Below, one piece after another: positions 7,152 through 14,389 of a stretch of 21,367 nucleotides of DNA. The position numbers and the translations under genes are program-made. This DNA comes from JBOFEH01 sp051650265 (lineage in GTDB: Bacteria; Bacillota; Clostridia; Lachnospirales; Cellulosilyticaceae), in assembly GCA_051650265.1 (NCBI GenBank), contig JBOFIR010000106.1, positions 1 to 21,367 of the forward strand, in the 5' to 3' direction. The notes beneath the pieces are model-generated. The model did not search any database. It saw only the letters and a program-made list of their open reading frames with translations, and was not told the DNA's origin. Within the stretch, counting starts at the first letter, position 1, and each line of letters starts with the position of its first letter.

Positions 7152-8000
7152 ATGAAATATGGCATTGTTGTAGACTCTAGCTGTGATTTACGTCACTTAG
7201 CCCCGGAGTTTCGTACCCAAGTTGATTTTACGAAAGCACCACTCAAACTTGATATTGGTGAGAAAGAATTTATAGACGATGCGACTTTAAATATTGCATC
7301 CTTCATGACAGAAATGTCTGCCTACAAGGGCAAGACAGGTAGCGCCGCCCCTAGCCCTGATGCTTGGCTCAGTGGCTATGAAAAATCTGAATGTGTCTTT
7401 GTCCTAACGATCACAAGCGCACTCTCAGGAAGTTATGGGAGTGCACAAATTGCAGTAGATTTGTTCAAAGAACAGTATCCAGATCGTCACATTCACCTGA
7501 TTGACACCAAGTCTACAGGTCCCGAGATGACACTCATCGCCTATAAGCTCTGCGAATACATAGCAGCTGACCTCCCTTTCGATGAGATCGTCACACGTAT
7601 TGAAGCCTACCGCGCCCATACACACCTACTCTTTGTCCTAAGTTCACTTGACAACCTGATCAAAAATGGTCGTGTCAGTAAGCTTCAAGGTAGTATCGCT
7701 GGCATCCTTGGCATCAAACTCTATGGGATTGCTACCGAGGAAGGTACACTTGGCCCACTTGGCAAATGCCGCGGCAAGCTCACAGCCTTTGATAAGACTG
7801 TCTCAGAGATCTTTGCACGCGGTTATGATGGCGGCAAAGTTGTGATTGCCCACTGCTTTGCAGACACCTATGCCAACTATGTAGCCGATCAAATCAGAGC
7901 GAAATATCCATCTGCCTGCATTGAAATCATGCCAACAGGTGGCTTATGCAGCTACTACGCCGAACAAGGCGGGATATTGATTGGCTTTGAGTCCAACTAA
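7152..8000 (+). CDS. DegV family fatty-acid-binding protein
   Basis: 282 residues, the normal length. The N-terminal DSSCDL (8-13), TGSAAPSPDAW (62-72), TSALSGSYGSA (88-98) and IDTKSTGP (117-124) correspond to the conserved DegV motifs that line the fatty-acid pocket. LIKNGRVSKLQG further on matches the family's usual NLIKGGRIS segment. DegV/FakB proteins bind a fatty acid and, when paired with a FakA kinase, present it for phosphorylation. No FakA/DhaK-type kinase is in the window, so whether this copy is a true FakB cannot be decided. AGGAGG stands six bases before the ATG. It is a single-gene unit ended by a strong terminator and divergent from a TetR-type regulator. Confidence 0.9.
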   Translation: MKYGIVVDSSCDLRHLAPEFRTQVDFTKAPLKLDIGEKEFIDDATLNIASFMTEMSAYKGKTGSAAPSPDAWLSGYEKSECVFVLTITSALSGSYGSAQIAVDLFKEQYPDRHIHLIDTKSTGPEMTLIAYKLCEYIAADLPFDEIVTRIEAYRAHTHLLFVLSSLDNLIKNGRVSKLQGSIAGILGIKLYGIATEEGTLGPLGKCRGKLTAFDKTVSEIFARGYDGGKVVIAHCFADTYANYVADQIRAKYPSACIEIMPTGGLCSYYAEQGGILIGFESN

Positions 8001-8013
8001 TTTTTTGACTGCA

Positions 8014-8052
8014 AAAAGGCCCGTACCACTTTGATAGTGGTACGGGCCTTTT
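8014..8052. terminator. Bidirectional terminator between the DegV gene and the DUF350 gene
   Basis: A perfect 17-base-pair stem (8014-8030 with 8036-8052), GC-rich core GGCCCGTACCACT, loop TTGAT, A-run on one side and T-run on the other. It serves both convergent transcripts. Confidence 0.92.
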
Positions 8053-8064
8053 GTGTTGTTTTCT

Positions 8065-8274
8065 TTAGGCAACAACACCGCCAATGATGATTGCTATAGC
8101 GATCATAAACCCTGCGATTACAATCCCAACTGCTTTGTTCCCCTTTTTAAGTTCCTCATTGAAATCCAGTGCTTTTAGCACCTTATCAAACAAAAAATAT
8201 CCACAGATCAAAAATGCTAACCCAATCACACCATATACAATACTTAATACAACCCCTTCTAATAAACCTGCCAT
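8065..8274 (-). CDS. DUF350 family (YjfL-like) small membrane protein
   Basis: 69 residues with two hydrophobic segments (about 5-30 and 47-68) around a charged loop, LDFNEELKKGNKAVG. The N-E-x-x-K-G-N-x-A pattern ahead of TM2 is typical of DUF350/YjfL. The function of the family is unknown. YjfL is encoded with glutathionylspermidine-synthase-like ligases in enterobacteria, and here it is the last gene directly after such a ligase (two-base gap), which supports the assignment. GGAGA lies about ten bases upstream of the ATG. The domain is present once, so the protein is at the short end for the family. Confidence 0.8.
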   Translation of the reverse strand: MAGLLEGVVLSIVYGVIGLAFLICGYFLFDKVLKALDFNEELKKGNKAVGIVIAGFMIAIAIIIGGVVA

Positions 8275-8276
8275 TT

Positions 8277-10775
8277 CTACATCTCTCCTTTATTATTTGA
8301 ATGTGTTAAAGCCACAAACGTCGGCATGAAGTTTGCTGACACATCAGTCACAAAATCACCAATACGTGTAAACACCCCATCTGCCTCGTCCCCTACTATG
8401 TACATCCCCATCACAGGAAACTGTACAACCTCTGTCGCACCCAATGTGGTATAGCGTGTGACGCGCATAGGCATGAGATCGACTCTATCTTGAAAGACCA
8501 TCTGCCAGATATTCCGTGTGATGCCATCATAGCTCATCTGTACGCCTATCCCTTCCCTCGAGAAGTAAGGCTTCGCCACACAATCGTGTGAAATCTTATG
8601 ATCTGGTACAACTGCTGTATAAGGAATATACCTCTTGATCCACGCGGCTTCCTCTGCACTAAAGAAGCCCTGCTCCAACAAGCTATAGATCACGGCAAAG
8701 ATTGCCTTCGATTGAGTGATCAGCGTATGGGTGGGATTGAGACTATAGATGCCTTTTCCAAGAATTGCTCTGAGTGAGAATAGCGCCTCATCCTCTGCTA
8801 GCCAGTCTAGTGGATAGTGCCTATAGATGGCATCGATCTGCTTGCCATAGAGATAAGCTTTATCCTCTTCAACCACGATGTCATAGATATTGCCTACTAC
8901 AACATTATAATCACCGATCTCTTTTGCAATCTCTGCCAAACTTCGGCTTATCATCAGATCTTCATAGTAGTTACAGCTAACAAATGCAATTGTTTTGATT
9001 ACGCTGTGCTGCTTAAAGTCTGTGAGAATCGCTGCAAAGACTTTCCTAAGCTTGCCCCGTAGCTCGGCATTAGGATTGTAGACATCTAGCTGGCGCATCT
9101 CTTGGATCAGCCCCGTGATTCCCATACATTCAATGATCCCTGCTGGTGTCTCAGAGTTAAACTCTAGAATCTGAAGCGCCCCTGCCTGACTGAGTACGAA
9201 GTCAATCCGCCCAATCCCGCAGAACTTCTGGGTATGACTTGTTCGGACCACCTCATACAAGCATTCTGGTATTCCTAAGACAGGGAAGAAAAGTTCATAG
9301 TGCATCATGATTAACTGCTGTACTTTCTCTAGTAGTCTCACAAAGGCATCCCCTGTGTTTTTCATCTCTTGGAACAACACCTCTTGAAGCACCAGCGCAT
9401 CCAGGCTCATATATTCATCCATACGGTAGTAGCCGCCTATGAAGCCATGCTCAAAGATCGCCCGTTCATGGATGCAATCCCACAGCGCCTTGCGCTCTTT
9501 CTCTCCATGGTCACAAGGTATAAGTGTCACCGGATAATCCTTTACCCCAATCCCACTCATCCAAGTGGTATCATTGTCCGTCAAGAAATCTTCACTCCAT
9601 CGTACGCAGAGTCCTACCATTTCCTCATGAATCAAATAGGTACCGAAATTGCCATAGGCTCTAACAGGCCTTGTCATATCATTATCCTCTACCTCATAGG
9701 TATACTCTGCCCTGATAGCAATCATCTGCTGGATAATAAAGTCTTTGCTTAACTTAGCAACTTGGTCAAGCACCACATCCCATGCCTCCTGGGTGTGTAG
9801 CTTACCAATATAGACTTCTTGGCTATATCTTCCAAAGGAAGGTTTGACCACATACTGGTCTTTTGCAAAGCGTACCGCCTCATATGCTCGTTTATCAAAC
9901 ACCTGGCTATACGGGATACTTGCCCGTATCAGTTCCTGCTCCTGCTCAGACAATCTTGCATCTTGCCTATTAACCAGTTCCCAGAGATAGACAAACAAGT
10001 TTTTGACCTGAATCGCCACAACTCTAGGGTCATTGATGAGCAGCACCCCTCCCGCTTCAAAGCAGTCTAGGATCTGAGGCATATCCGTCACCTCATAAAG
10101 ATACTCTGTCGGATATAACCTCAGGATCACATCAATCTTTTGCTCCCCAAAGGCTCTTACCTCCTGTCCATCACACCATAGGTTCTTTGGACCGACTTGA
10201 TGAATCACCACAGATGTCTGCGCCATCAACCTTTGAAAGTAATAGCCTAGGTGAAGTTCTTCATAATGACAAGGATCTACCAGCACTGCTACATGATGCG
10301 CCTTCTGCCCCGGCCGATAGTCCTCACAAATGGCGCTGAGTGCTTGGATAAAGTGGCTTTCAAAATTTTTATTCACATTGTACGTAAAGTCATCTTTACC
10401 CACCATGCCCATTTCTTTTTGTGCGCAGGGTTTGTCATAATTGAACTCTGCAAAGCGTATTGCTCCTGTTTCTTCTTCTCGAAATGTATCAAATCTGGTC
10501 CAGAACATAGGGGCCACTGGGCACCGAAGCCCAAGTATGCGCTCACGCATCGGAAAGTCTTCGATATAAGGCAAGAAGTCCTGGAACGTATCTTGCAAGC
10601 CTCTTAGCACCCTGAGACACAACCGATTGATTCCTTCTGAGTAGGTAACCATCTGATCATAACAATCCCTCTCGATATAGAACGGTCTTTGACAATGGAC
10701 ATAGTCTTCCATCTGGCTACTGACTAAGAAGTAATCAAATAGTGCTTCTTCTGTATATGCCTTTTGATTTTTCAT
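8277..10775 (-). CDS. Tandem double-ATP-grasp glutathionylspermidine synthase-like amide ligase
   Basis: 832 residues, about twice the length of YgiC/YjfC, because the synthetase fold occurs twice. Half 1 (about 1-420): R94/D96 (TRFDTF), E110/N112 (AEFNYDKP), RLYP at 219-222, NDPR at 248-251, K311 (VVKPSFGR), and a G-x-Y...VRWSEDF segment near 378-397. Half 2 (about 500-832): R523/D525 (IGRIDF), E538/N540 (LEFNSETPAG), YRHYP at 651-655, K735 (AKPYFSREGIG), and the Y-IVGDEADGVFTRIGDF segment near 792-808. These correspond to the metal- and ATP-binding residues of E. coli GspS. Half 2 is closest to canonical; half 1 has a diverged loop but keeps the residues. No amidase domain is present. The family forms amide bonds using ATP; the substrate is unknown. 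Its ATG overlaps the lipoprotein stop (TAATG). Confidence 0.85.
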   Translation of the reverse strand: MKNQKAYTEEALFDYFLVSSQMEDYVHCQRPFYIERDCYDQMVTYSEGINRLCLRVLRGLQDTFQDFLPYIEDFPMRERILGLRCPVAPMFWTRFDTFREEETGAIRFAEFNYDKPCAQKEMGMVGKDDFTYNVNKNFESHFIQALSAICEDYRPGQKAHHVAVLVDPCHYEELHLGYYFQRLMAQTSVVIHQVGPKNLWCDGQEVRAFGEQKIDVILRLYPTEYLYEVTDMPQILDCFEAGGVLLINDPRVVAIQVKNLFVYLWELVNRQDARLSEQEQELIRASIPYSQVFDKRAYEAVRFAKDQYVVKPSFGRYSQEVYIGKLHTQEAWDVVLDQVAKLSKDFIIQQMIAIRAEYTYEVEDNDMTRPVRAYGNFGTYLIHEEMVGLCVRWSEDFLTDNDTTWMSGIGVKDYPVTLIPCDHGEKERKALWDCIHERAIFEHGFIGGYYRMDEYMSLDALVLQEVLFQEMKNTGDAFVRLLEKVQQLIMMHYELFFPVLGIPECLYEVVRTSHTQKFCGIGRIDFVLSQAGALQILEFNSETPAGIIECMGITGLIQEMRQLDVYNPNAELRGKLRKVFAAILTDFKQHSVIKTIAFVSCNYYEDLMISRSLAEIAKEIGDYNVVVGNIYDIVVEEDKAYLYGKQIDAIYRHYPLDWLAEDEALFSLRAILGKGIYSLNPTHTLITQSKAIFAVIYSLLEQGFFSAEEAAWIKRYIPYTAVVPDHKISHDCVAKPYFSREGIGVQMSYDGITRNIWQMVFQDRVDLMPMRVTRYTTLGATEVVQFPVMGMYIVGDEADGVFTRIGDFVTDVSANFMPTFVALTHSNNKGEM

Positions 10776-11161
10776 TAGCTTGATGCACTGCCTCCCTTTG
10801 ACTTAGAATAACCTGACTTGGAAGACGAGATGCTATCACCTGTCGATGCCCCACTCTTTTTGGTACTACTGATCTTGGTATCGCCATCACTTGTGGCATT
10901 ACCATCATCCGTTGTACCAGAGCTAGAAGAAGTGTTCTTCTTACTTCCGCCGAGATACCACCACCCACTTCGTCCACTGCTTCTATAATGGCTCCCCCCA
11001 GAACTTCCACCCACGTAGTTTTCTTCCTCTTCATCCTCTTCTTCGTAACGCGGTGTACACCCTGCCAGTGTCCCCATGCTACTAGCAGCTACTGCTACTG
11101 CCACTGCCAGACTCAGCGCTTTTTTCTTCTTACTATAGATCACTTCGTCATACGCACCCAT
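10775..11161 (-). CDS. Ser/Gly-rich lipoprotein linked to the ligase
   Basis: 128 residues. A lysine-rich n-region (K11-K14), a hydrophobic stretch (15-31) and lipobox LAGC with C35 indicate a lipid-anchored exported protein. After the Cys comes an acidic run (EEEDEEEEN), then a low-complexity Ser/Gly/Lys/Thr-rich tail to the end (SKSKGGSASS). It has no recognisable enzymatic domain. Its place just before the ligase matches YgiB/YjfM, which are also lipoproteins with a Ser/Gly-rich tail encoded beside YgiC/YjfC, but sequence homology is not evident by eye. Its start overlaps the preceding gene by 14 bases and its stop overlaps the ligase start. An overlapping open frame at 10735-11034 is a shadow. 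Confidence 0.75.
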   Translation of the reverse strand: MGAYDEVIYSKKKKALSLAVAVAVAASSMGTLAGCTPRYEEEDEEEENYVGGSSGGSHYRSSGRSGWWYLGGSKKNTSSSSGTTDDGNATSDGDTKISSTKKSGASTGDSISSSKSGYSKSKGGSASS

Positions 11162-11789
11162 CTACATGTCTCCTTTCCAAGATCAATGTTTTTTCTAAGT
11201 CCTCCATATAAGGTCTTAGATCTGCTTTTTCCTCAGTTGTAACCCACAGTACCCGTTTCACACCTAACTGCCGAAGCATCCACTGCTCTGGTAAGTCATC
11301 ATCGCCTACCTCATACTGATTATTAAGCCTAAGTCTATAATCGTCCTCAGAGACCTCCCCATAGCGATCATGATCTAGCAGCATCACCATACAATGCTTT
11401 GCAGGTGCTACAAGCGCTTCACCGTATACAAGGAGCTGCATGATGCTACGCCTAGATCCCACCAATCCATGTGTATGAAAAAGGAAGTTCAGATTCAGTG
11501 TCCCTTTTAGCCCATGGCGGTTATTAAGCAGATACGCCAAGGGGAGGAGCCTTTCTAGTGGGAGATCCACTACCACAAATGTTTCTGCCATCTCATAGGT
11601 AGCAATCTGCTTCGCCAGCGCATCTAGTGCCTTATCATTCTCAGCCTCACTGACCTGAACGTTTATCTCAAAGTCTTCGTACGTTTGCAAAGAGACAAAT
11701 GGCCCACTCCTCATGAAGCATTCAAAAGGACCTAGGCTACTTTTCCACTGACGATAGCTCTTCTTTAAATCATATGCACTTAATTTCAT
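11148..11789 (-). CDS. Uncharacterised cytoplasmic protein of the ligase operon
   Basis: 213 residues, not recognised. It has no signal peptide or membrane segment and looks like a soluble alpha/beta protein, with repeated beta-like hydrophobic strands (ETFVVVDLPL, RVLWVTTEE) and an acidic middle (EVSEDDYRLRLNNQYEVGDDDL). The chosen ATG at 11789 is two bases after the previous stop (TAATATG) and has AGAGGAAG upstream; the longer frame to 11816 would overlap the previous gene without its own site. In enterobacterial yjf operons the ligase also travels with uncharacterised soluble proteins (YjfI, YjfK), but I cannot show that this is a homologue. Confidence 0.7.
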   Translation of the reverse strand: MKLSAYDLKKSYRQWKSSLGPFECFMRSGPFVSLQTYEDFEINVQVSEAENDKALDALAKQIATYEMAETFVVVDLPLERLLPLAYLLNNRHGLKGTLNLNFLFHTHGLVGSRRSIMQLLVYGEALVAPAKHCMVMLLDHDRYGEVSEDDYRLRLNNQYEVGDDDLPEQWMLRQLGVKRVLWVTTEEKADLRPYMEDLEKTLILERRHVDGCV

Positions 11790-11790
11790 A

Positions 11791-12177
11791 TTACTTCCTC
11801 TCATTTGTGACTGCAAAAAGTTGTTTCATAAAAATAATCTGCTTGTAGCCATCTTTTGTTAAGAGACTCACATAGTTGTTTGTACACTCATCCAACGTCA
11901 TTTGCCCCTCAAGGGTCACTTCTGGCTGTGACGCTTCCCATGAAGCGGCTTCTTTGTAAAGATGGATATTGTCATAGTACATCAAGAATCCTGATGGCAT
12001 GGCATAAGTGATAGCAAAAACTTGATGTGCTGATAGAACTTCCTCATAACGCTGTGATTTTTCATAGGTCTTAAGGAGTACGAGCCCATTTCTCCAAAAG
12101 TCTACATCGCCTTCTACTGTATAGGTGGGCGCTTCATTCATCCATTCCTCGTATGTACGGTATATATTGATCTCCAC
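11791..12177 (-). CDS. Uncharacterised small protein of the ligase operon
   Basis: 128 residues, not recognised. It is soluble, acidic to neutral and rich in aromatic residues (RTYEEWMNEAP, FLMYYDNIHLY), with no signal peptide. The start is a GTG at 12177 with AGGAGG seven bases upstream; the site overlaps the TAG of the potassium channel gene, so the two are tightly linked. The next gene begins two bases after its stop. Its conserved position between channel and ligase suggests a part in the same process, but no function can be given. Confidence 0.7.
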   Translation of the reverse strand: MEINIYRTYEEWMNEAPTYTVEGDVDFWRNGLVLLKTYEKSQRYEEVLSAHQVFAITYAMPSGFLMYYDNIHLYKEAASWEASQPEVTLEGQMTLDECTNNYVSLLTKDGYKQIIFMKQLFAVTNERK

Positions 12178-12188
12178 AACTTGACCTC

Positions 12189-13040
12189 CTAAGATTTTGC
12201 ATTTTGATCTTTCATAAATTTGATAAATAAAATCACCTGGGCATATTGCTCATCTGAGAGATCCGATAAGTCCAGATCTTGCCCATCAATATCGCTGATT
12301 ACCTTGTCTAATATCTGATTATGCCTACGCTCCTCTTGCTCCTCACTAATTTTATTCACAAAGTAAGTGGTGATACTGCCTGTAAGCATACTGATAAAAC
12401 CAATTCCTACGATCATAAGCACGACTGCAACAGCTCTTCCTGTTGTCGTCTGCGGCGAGATATCGCCATAGCCCACAGTAGTCGTCGTTACAAAAGTCCA
12501 CCACAACGCATCCAGATACGTTTCTATTGTCTTTCCCTGCTCCACTTTATAAATCAGTGTGGAACCAATCAAGATCGTACATACCGTAAAGACTAAAGAA
12601 TAAATAAAGCCATTCGTTTTGAGAAATTTACGCATGCTTTTATTCAATATGGTAATAAAGGCTGTGATTTTAACCAATTGAAAGAGCTTAAGCACACTGA
12701 AAAAACGAATTAACCTAAAACTTCTAAAGAGCATAAACCCTTGATTCACAGGGACAATAGATATCAAATCAAAGATATTTTCTTTAAAGTACTTCTTCTT
12801 ATTCTCACTGAGTATGAGCCCACCCCAGTAATCCATATTAAAGAGGATGACAATAAACAAATCCCCCCAATAAAAAATAGGCTTCTCAAAGACCTGCTCC
12901 CCCTGAATCAAACTATAAATGGTGATTGCAATGGCAATGAAGCTTAGCACTGCAATCATCATATGATACCCTACTATGGATTTTTGCCACTTTGGCTGAC
13001 GTAATGTTTCTCGAATCCTCTCTAGCTTAATAACCAACAC
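12189..13040 (-). CDS. Voltage-gated-like potassium channel
   Basis: About 283 residues. The selectivity filter TTTTVGYGD (185-193) is canonical for K+ channels and is followed by a final pore-lining helix (about 202-228). Upstream are four or five hydrophobic segments, with an S4-like stretch LFRSFRLIRFFSVLKLF (104-120) bearing spaced Arg/Lys, so this is a six-TM channel with a reduced voltage sensor. The cytoplasmic tail (about 230-283) is acidic (DGQDLDLSDLSDEQ) and has no RCK/TrkA domain. The start is uncertain: the annotated GTG at 13040 is almost touching its GAGGG site, and the next codon, TTG, could serve. First gene of the operon with the lipoprotein, ligase and DUF350 protein. Ion channels near ATP-grasp ligases have been noted in comparative genomics of amidoligases. 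Confidence 0.88.
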   Translation of the reverse strand: MLVIKLERIRETLRQPKWQKSIVGYHMMIAVLSFIAIAITIYSLIQGEQVFEKPIFYWGDLFIVILFNMDYWGGLILSENKKKYFKENIFDLISIVPVNQGFMLFRSFRLIRFFSVLKLFQLVKITAFITILNKSMRKFLKTNGFIYSLVFTVCTILIGSTLIYKVEQGKTIETYLDALWWTFVTTTTVGYGDISPQTTTGRAVAVVLMIVGIGFISMLTGSITTYFVNKISEEQEERRHNQILDKVISDIDGQDLDLSDLSDEQYAQVILFIKFMKDQNAKS

Positions 13041-13074
13041 CCTCTTTTATTTCGCCTTTATCCTTTTATCATAC

Positions 13075-13091
13075 ATTATTTACTAAATAAT
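13075..13091. promoter_or_regulatory. Perfect 17-base palindrome upstream of the channel-ligase operon
   Basis: ATTATTTACTAAATAAT has 8-base arms around a single central base and sits 35 bases before the channel start. On the minus strand it lies just upstream of a TATGAT that could be a -10, so a repressor bound here would block transcription of the operon. No convincing -35 was found, and AT-rich palindromes arise by chance more easily than GC-rich ones. Confidence 0.4.
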
Positions 13092-13126
13092 AGGAATATT
13101 TCACGCAAGATATTTTAGGCCTAGTC

Positions 13127-13861
13127 TCACTTTTTTCGTGCTGCGATCAGAAGCATCATCGGCCGTCTGAGTTCATCTTGCATCTCTTGATTGTCTACAA
13201 GCATATGCGCCTCAGGCATCGGCTCTACAAGCCCAATAATTTCAAACCCGTGTTGTAACAATGCACCCATATAGTGTGTCAGTGTTCTGTGGTGCTTCCC
13301 TACACATTCACCTAAAAAAGTCGTCTCGCGATAACCTTCTTCAAAATAGCGGTCTACTGGCCAGTGTATCCTCGTCCCATCTGCATCAACATGCCAGCTT
13401 TGACTGCCCTCAGCTGTAAAGATAGGATGCTCCACTGAAAAGACAAATCTCCCACCAGGTACAAGCCACTTGCTCACCGATTCACACACACTCTCAAAAT
13501 CCGCTACATAATGGAGTGCCAGCGAACTGATGACAGTATCAAAACTAGCCGCCTCATATACGAGGGATGTAATGGATGCCTCCTTATAATGAATCTGTGA
13601 CTGCATTGTCATCTCCCTCGCACGTGCCAACATCCTCCTAGATACGTCAATTCCTTCTACCAAACAAGCCCCCTGATCTGCTGCATAGCGGCAATGCCAT
13701 CCAAATCCACATCCCAAATCCAGTACCCTCTGCCCACTAAAATCAGGCAGTAACTTTTGAAGCTCATGCCATTCCCCCGCTGCAGCTAACCCCTCCTTCG
13801 ATCTTGCCATCTCCTTATACGCCTCAAAAAATTGTTTGTCATCATAAATCGTTGTGTTCAT
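13127..13861 (-). CDS. Class I SAM-dependent methyltransferase
   Basis: 244 residues. Motif I, VLDLGCGFGWHCRYA (46-60), and the acidic end of the second strand (VEGIDVS) define a SAM-binding Rossmann fold. SSLALHYVADFESV and LVPGGRFVFSVEHPIF match motifs II/III of the small-molecule methyltransferase (UbiE-like) group. The substrate is not evident; it is not a DNA or rRNA methyltransferase by motif. AAAGGAAG precedes the ATG. A terminator-like hairpin stands immediately upstream, between this gene and the CD3324-family gene, so expression may depend on readthrough or regulated termination. Confidence 0.85.
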   Translation of the reverse strand: MNTTIYDDKQFFEAYKEMARSKEGLAAAGEWHELQKLLPDFSGQRVLDLGCGFGWHCRYAADQGACLVEGIDVSRRMLARAREMTMQSQIHYKEASITSLVYEAASFDTVISSLALHYVADFESVCESVSKWLVPGGRFVFSVEHPIFTAEGSQSWHVDADGTRIHWPVDRYFEEGYRETTFLGECVGKHHRTLTHYMGALLQHGFEIIGLVEPMPEAHMLVDNQEMQDELRRPMMLLIAARKK

Positions 13862-13881
13862 CTCTCTCTTCCTTTCATTAC

Positions 13882-13926
13882 AAAAAAAGTCTGTTACAAT
13901 ACTTATTGTGTATTGTAACAGACTTT
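13882..13926 (-). terminator. Terminator or attenuator ahead of the methyltransferase gene
   Basis: A perfect 17-base-pair stem (13886-13902 with 13910-13926; arm AAAGTCTGTTACAATAC) with a 7-base loop. On the minus strand it is followed by seven T residues (13888-13882), the shape of an intrinsic terminator for the CD3324-family transcript. It ends about 20 bases before the methyltransferase start, leaving no room for an independent promoter. The dyad could also bind a regulator. Confidence 0.7.
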
Positions 13927-13959
13927 GTGTCTTACTCAGTAGGAAAAAATGTCTCTACC

Positions 13960-14229
13960 TCATTTATTCTTTTCTCTTTTTATAATCTTACGAATACTAG
14001 ACTCAGAAAGATAATACACCTTGGCAAGCTGACGGATACACTCACCCCTTTGATAGCGCCGAAAAATCTCCTGATTGCGAGCAGCTAGCATCTGCCGACT
14101 TCCTGAAGCTTCACCCCATGACTTGCGGCGTGCTTGCGTAGGAATATAGAGATACTCCCCATCTATATACGTTTGTATCGTCTCTATGAGTTGTTTAGGT
14201 AGCACTTGCTGTGCATTGATGTATTTCAT
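13960..14229 (-). CDS. CD3324 family protein, Mor-like HTH regulator
   Basis: 89 residues. The sequence pattern MKYINAQQVLPKQLIETIQ, then YIDGEYLYIP, RRKSWGEASGSR and a C-terminal helix-turn-helix (QLAKVYYLSESSIRKIIKR) is that of the CD3324 family, small DNA-binding proteins related to the Mor/C activators. AAGGAG precedes the ATG by eight bases. It is upstream of and co-directional with the methyltransferase, separated by the hairpin at 13882-13926, so it may control that gene. The target is inference. Confidence 0.75.
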   Translation of the reverse strand: MKYINAQQVLPKQLIETIQTYIDGEYLYIPTQARRKSWGEASGSRQMLAARNQEIFRRYQRGECIRQLAKVYYLSESSIRKIIKREKNK

Positions 14230-14301
14230 GATATTTACTCCTTCTTCAGTGGTTTACTCAAGAAGCAAAGTCAAAATATCATTTCTATTATGTTTGATCG
14301 A

Positions 14302-14340
14302 CGCCATACAAGAAGATGATTATCTCAACTTTGCATGGCG
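14302..14340. repeat. Imperfect inverted repeat upstream of the CD3324-family gene
   Basis: CGCCATACAA (14302-14311) faces TTGCATGGCG (14331-14340) with one mismatch and 19 bases between. No U-run follows on either strand, so a terminator is unlikely. An operator or RNA hairpin in the leader of the CD3324-family gene is possible. Confidence 0.35.
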
Positions 14341-14389
14341 CAAATCCCTTCTCATGATAGTATAAGTAATATCACATAACATCATCTCT

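Noticed and set aside
7425..7625. Antisense open frames within the DegV and other genes
   Set aside because: They mirror well-supported coding frames and have no domains or ribosome binding sites of their own.
10735..11034. Open frame of 99 codons overlapping the lipoprotein gene
   Set aside because: No ribosome binding site or recognisable domain; the overlapping frame has a signal peptide, lipobox and coupling to both neighbours.
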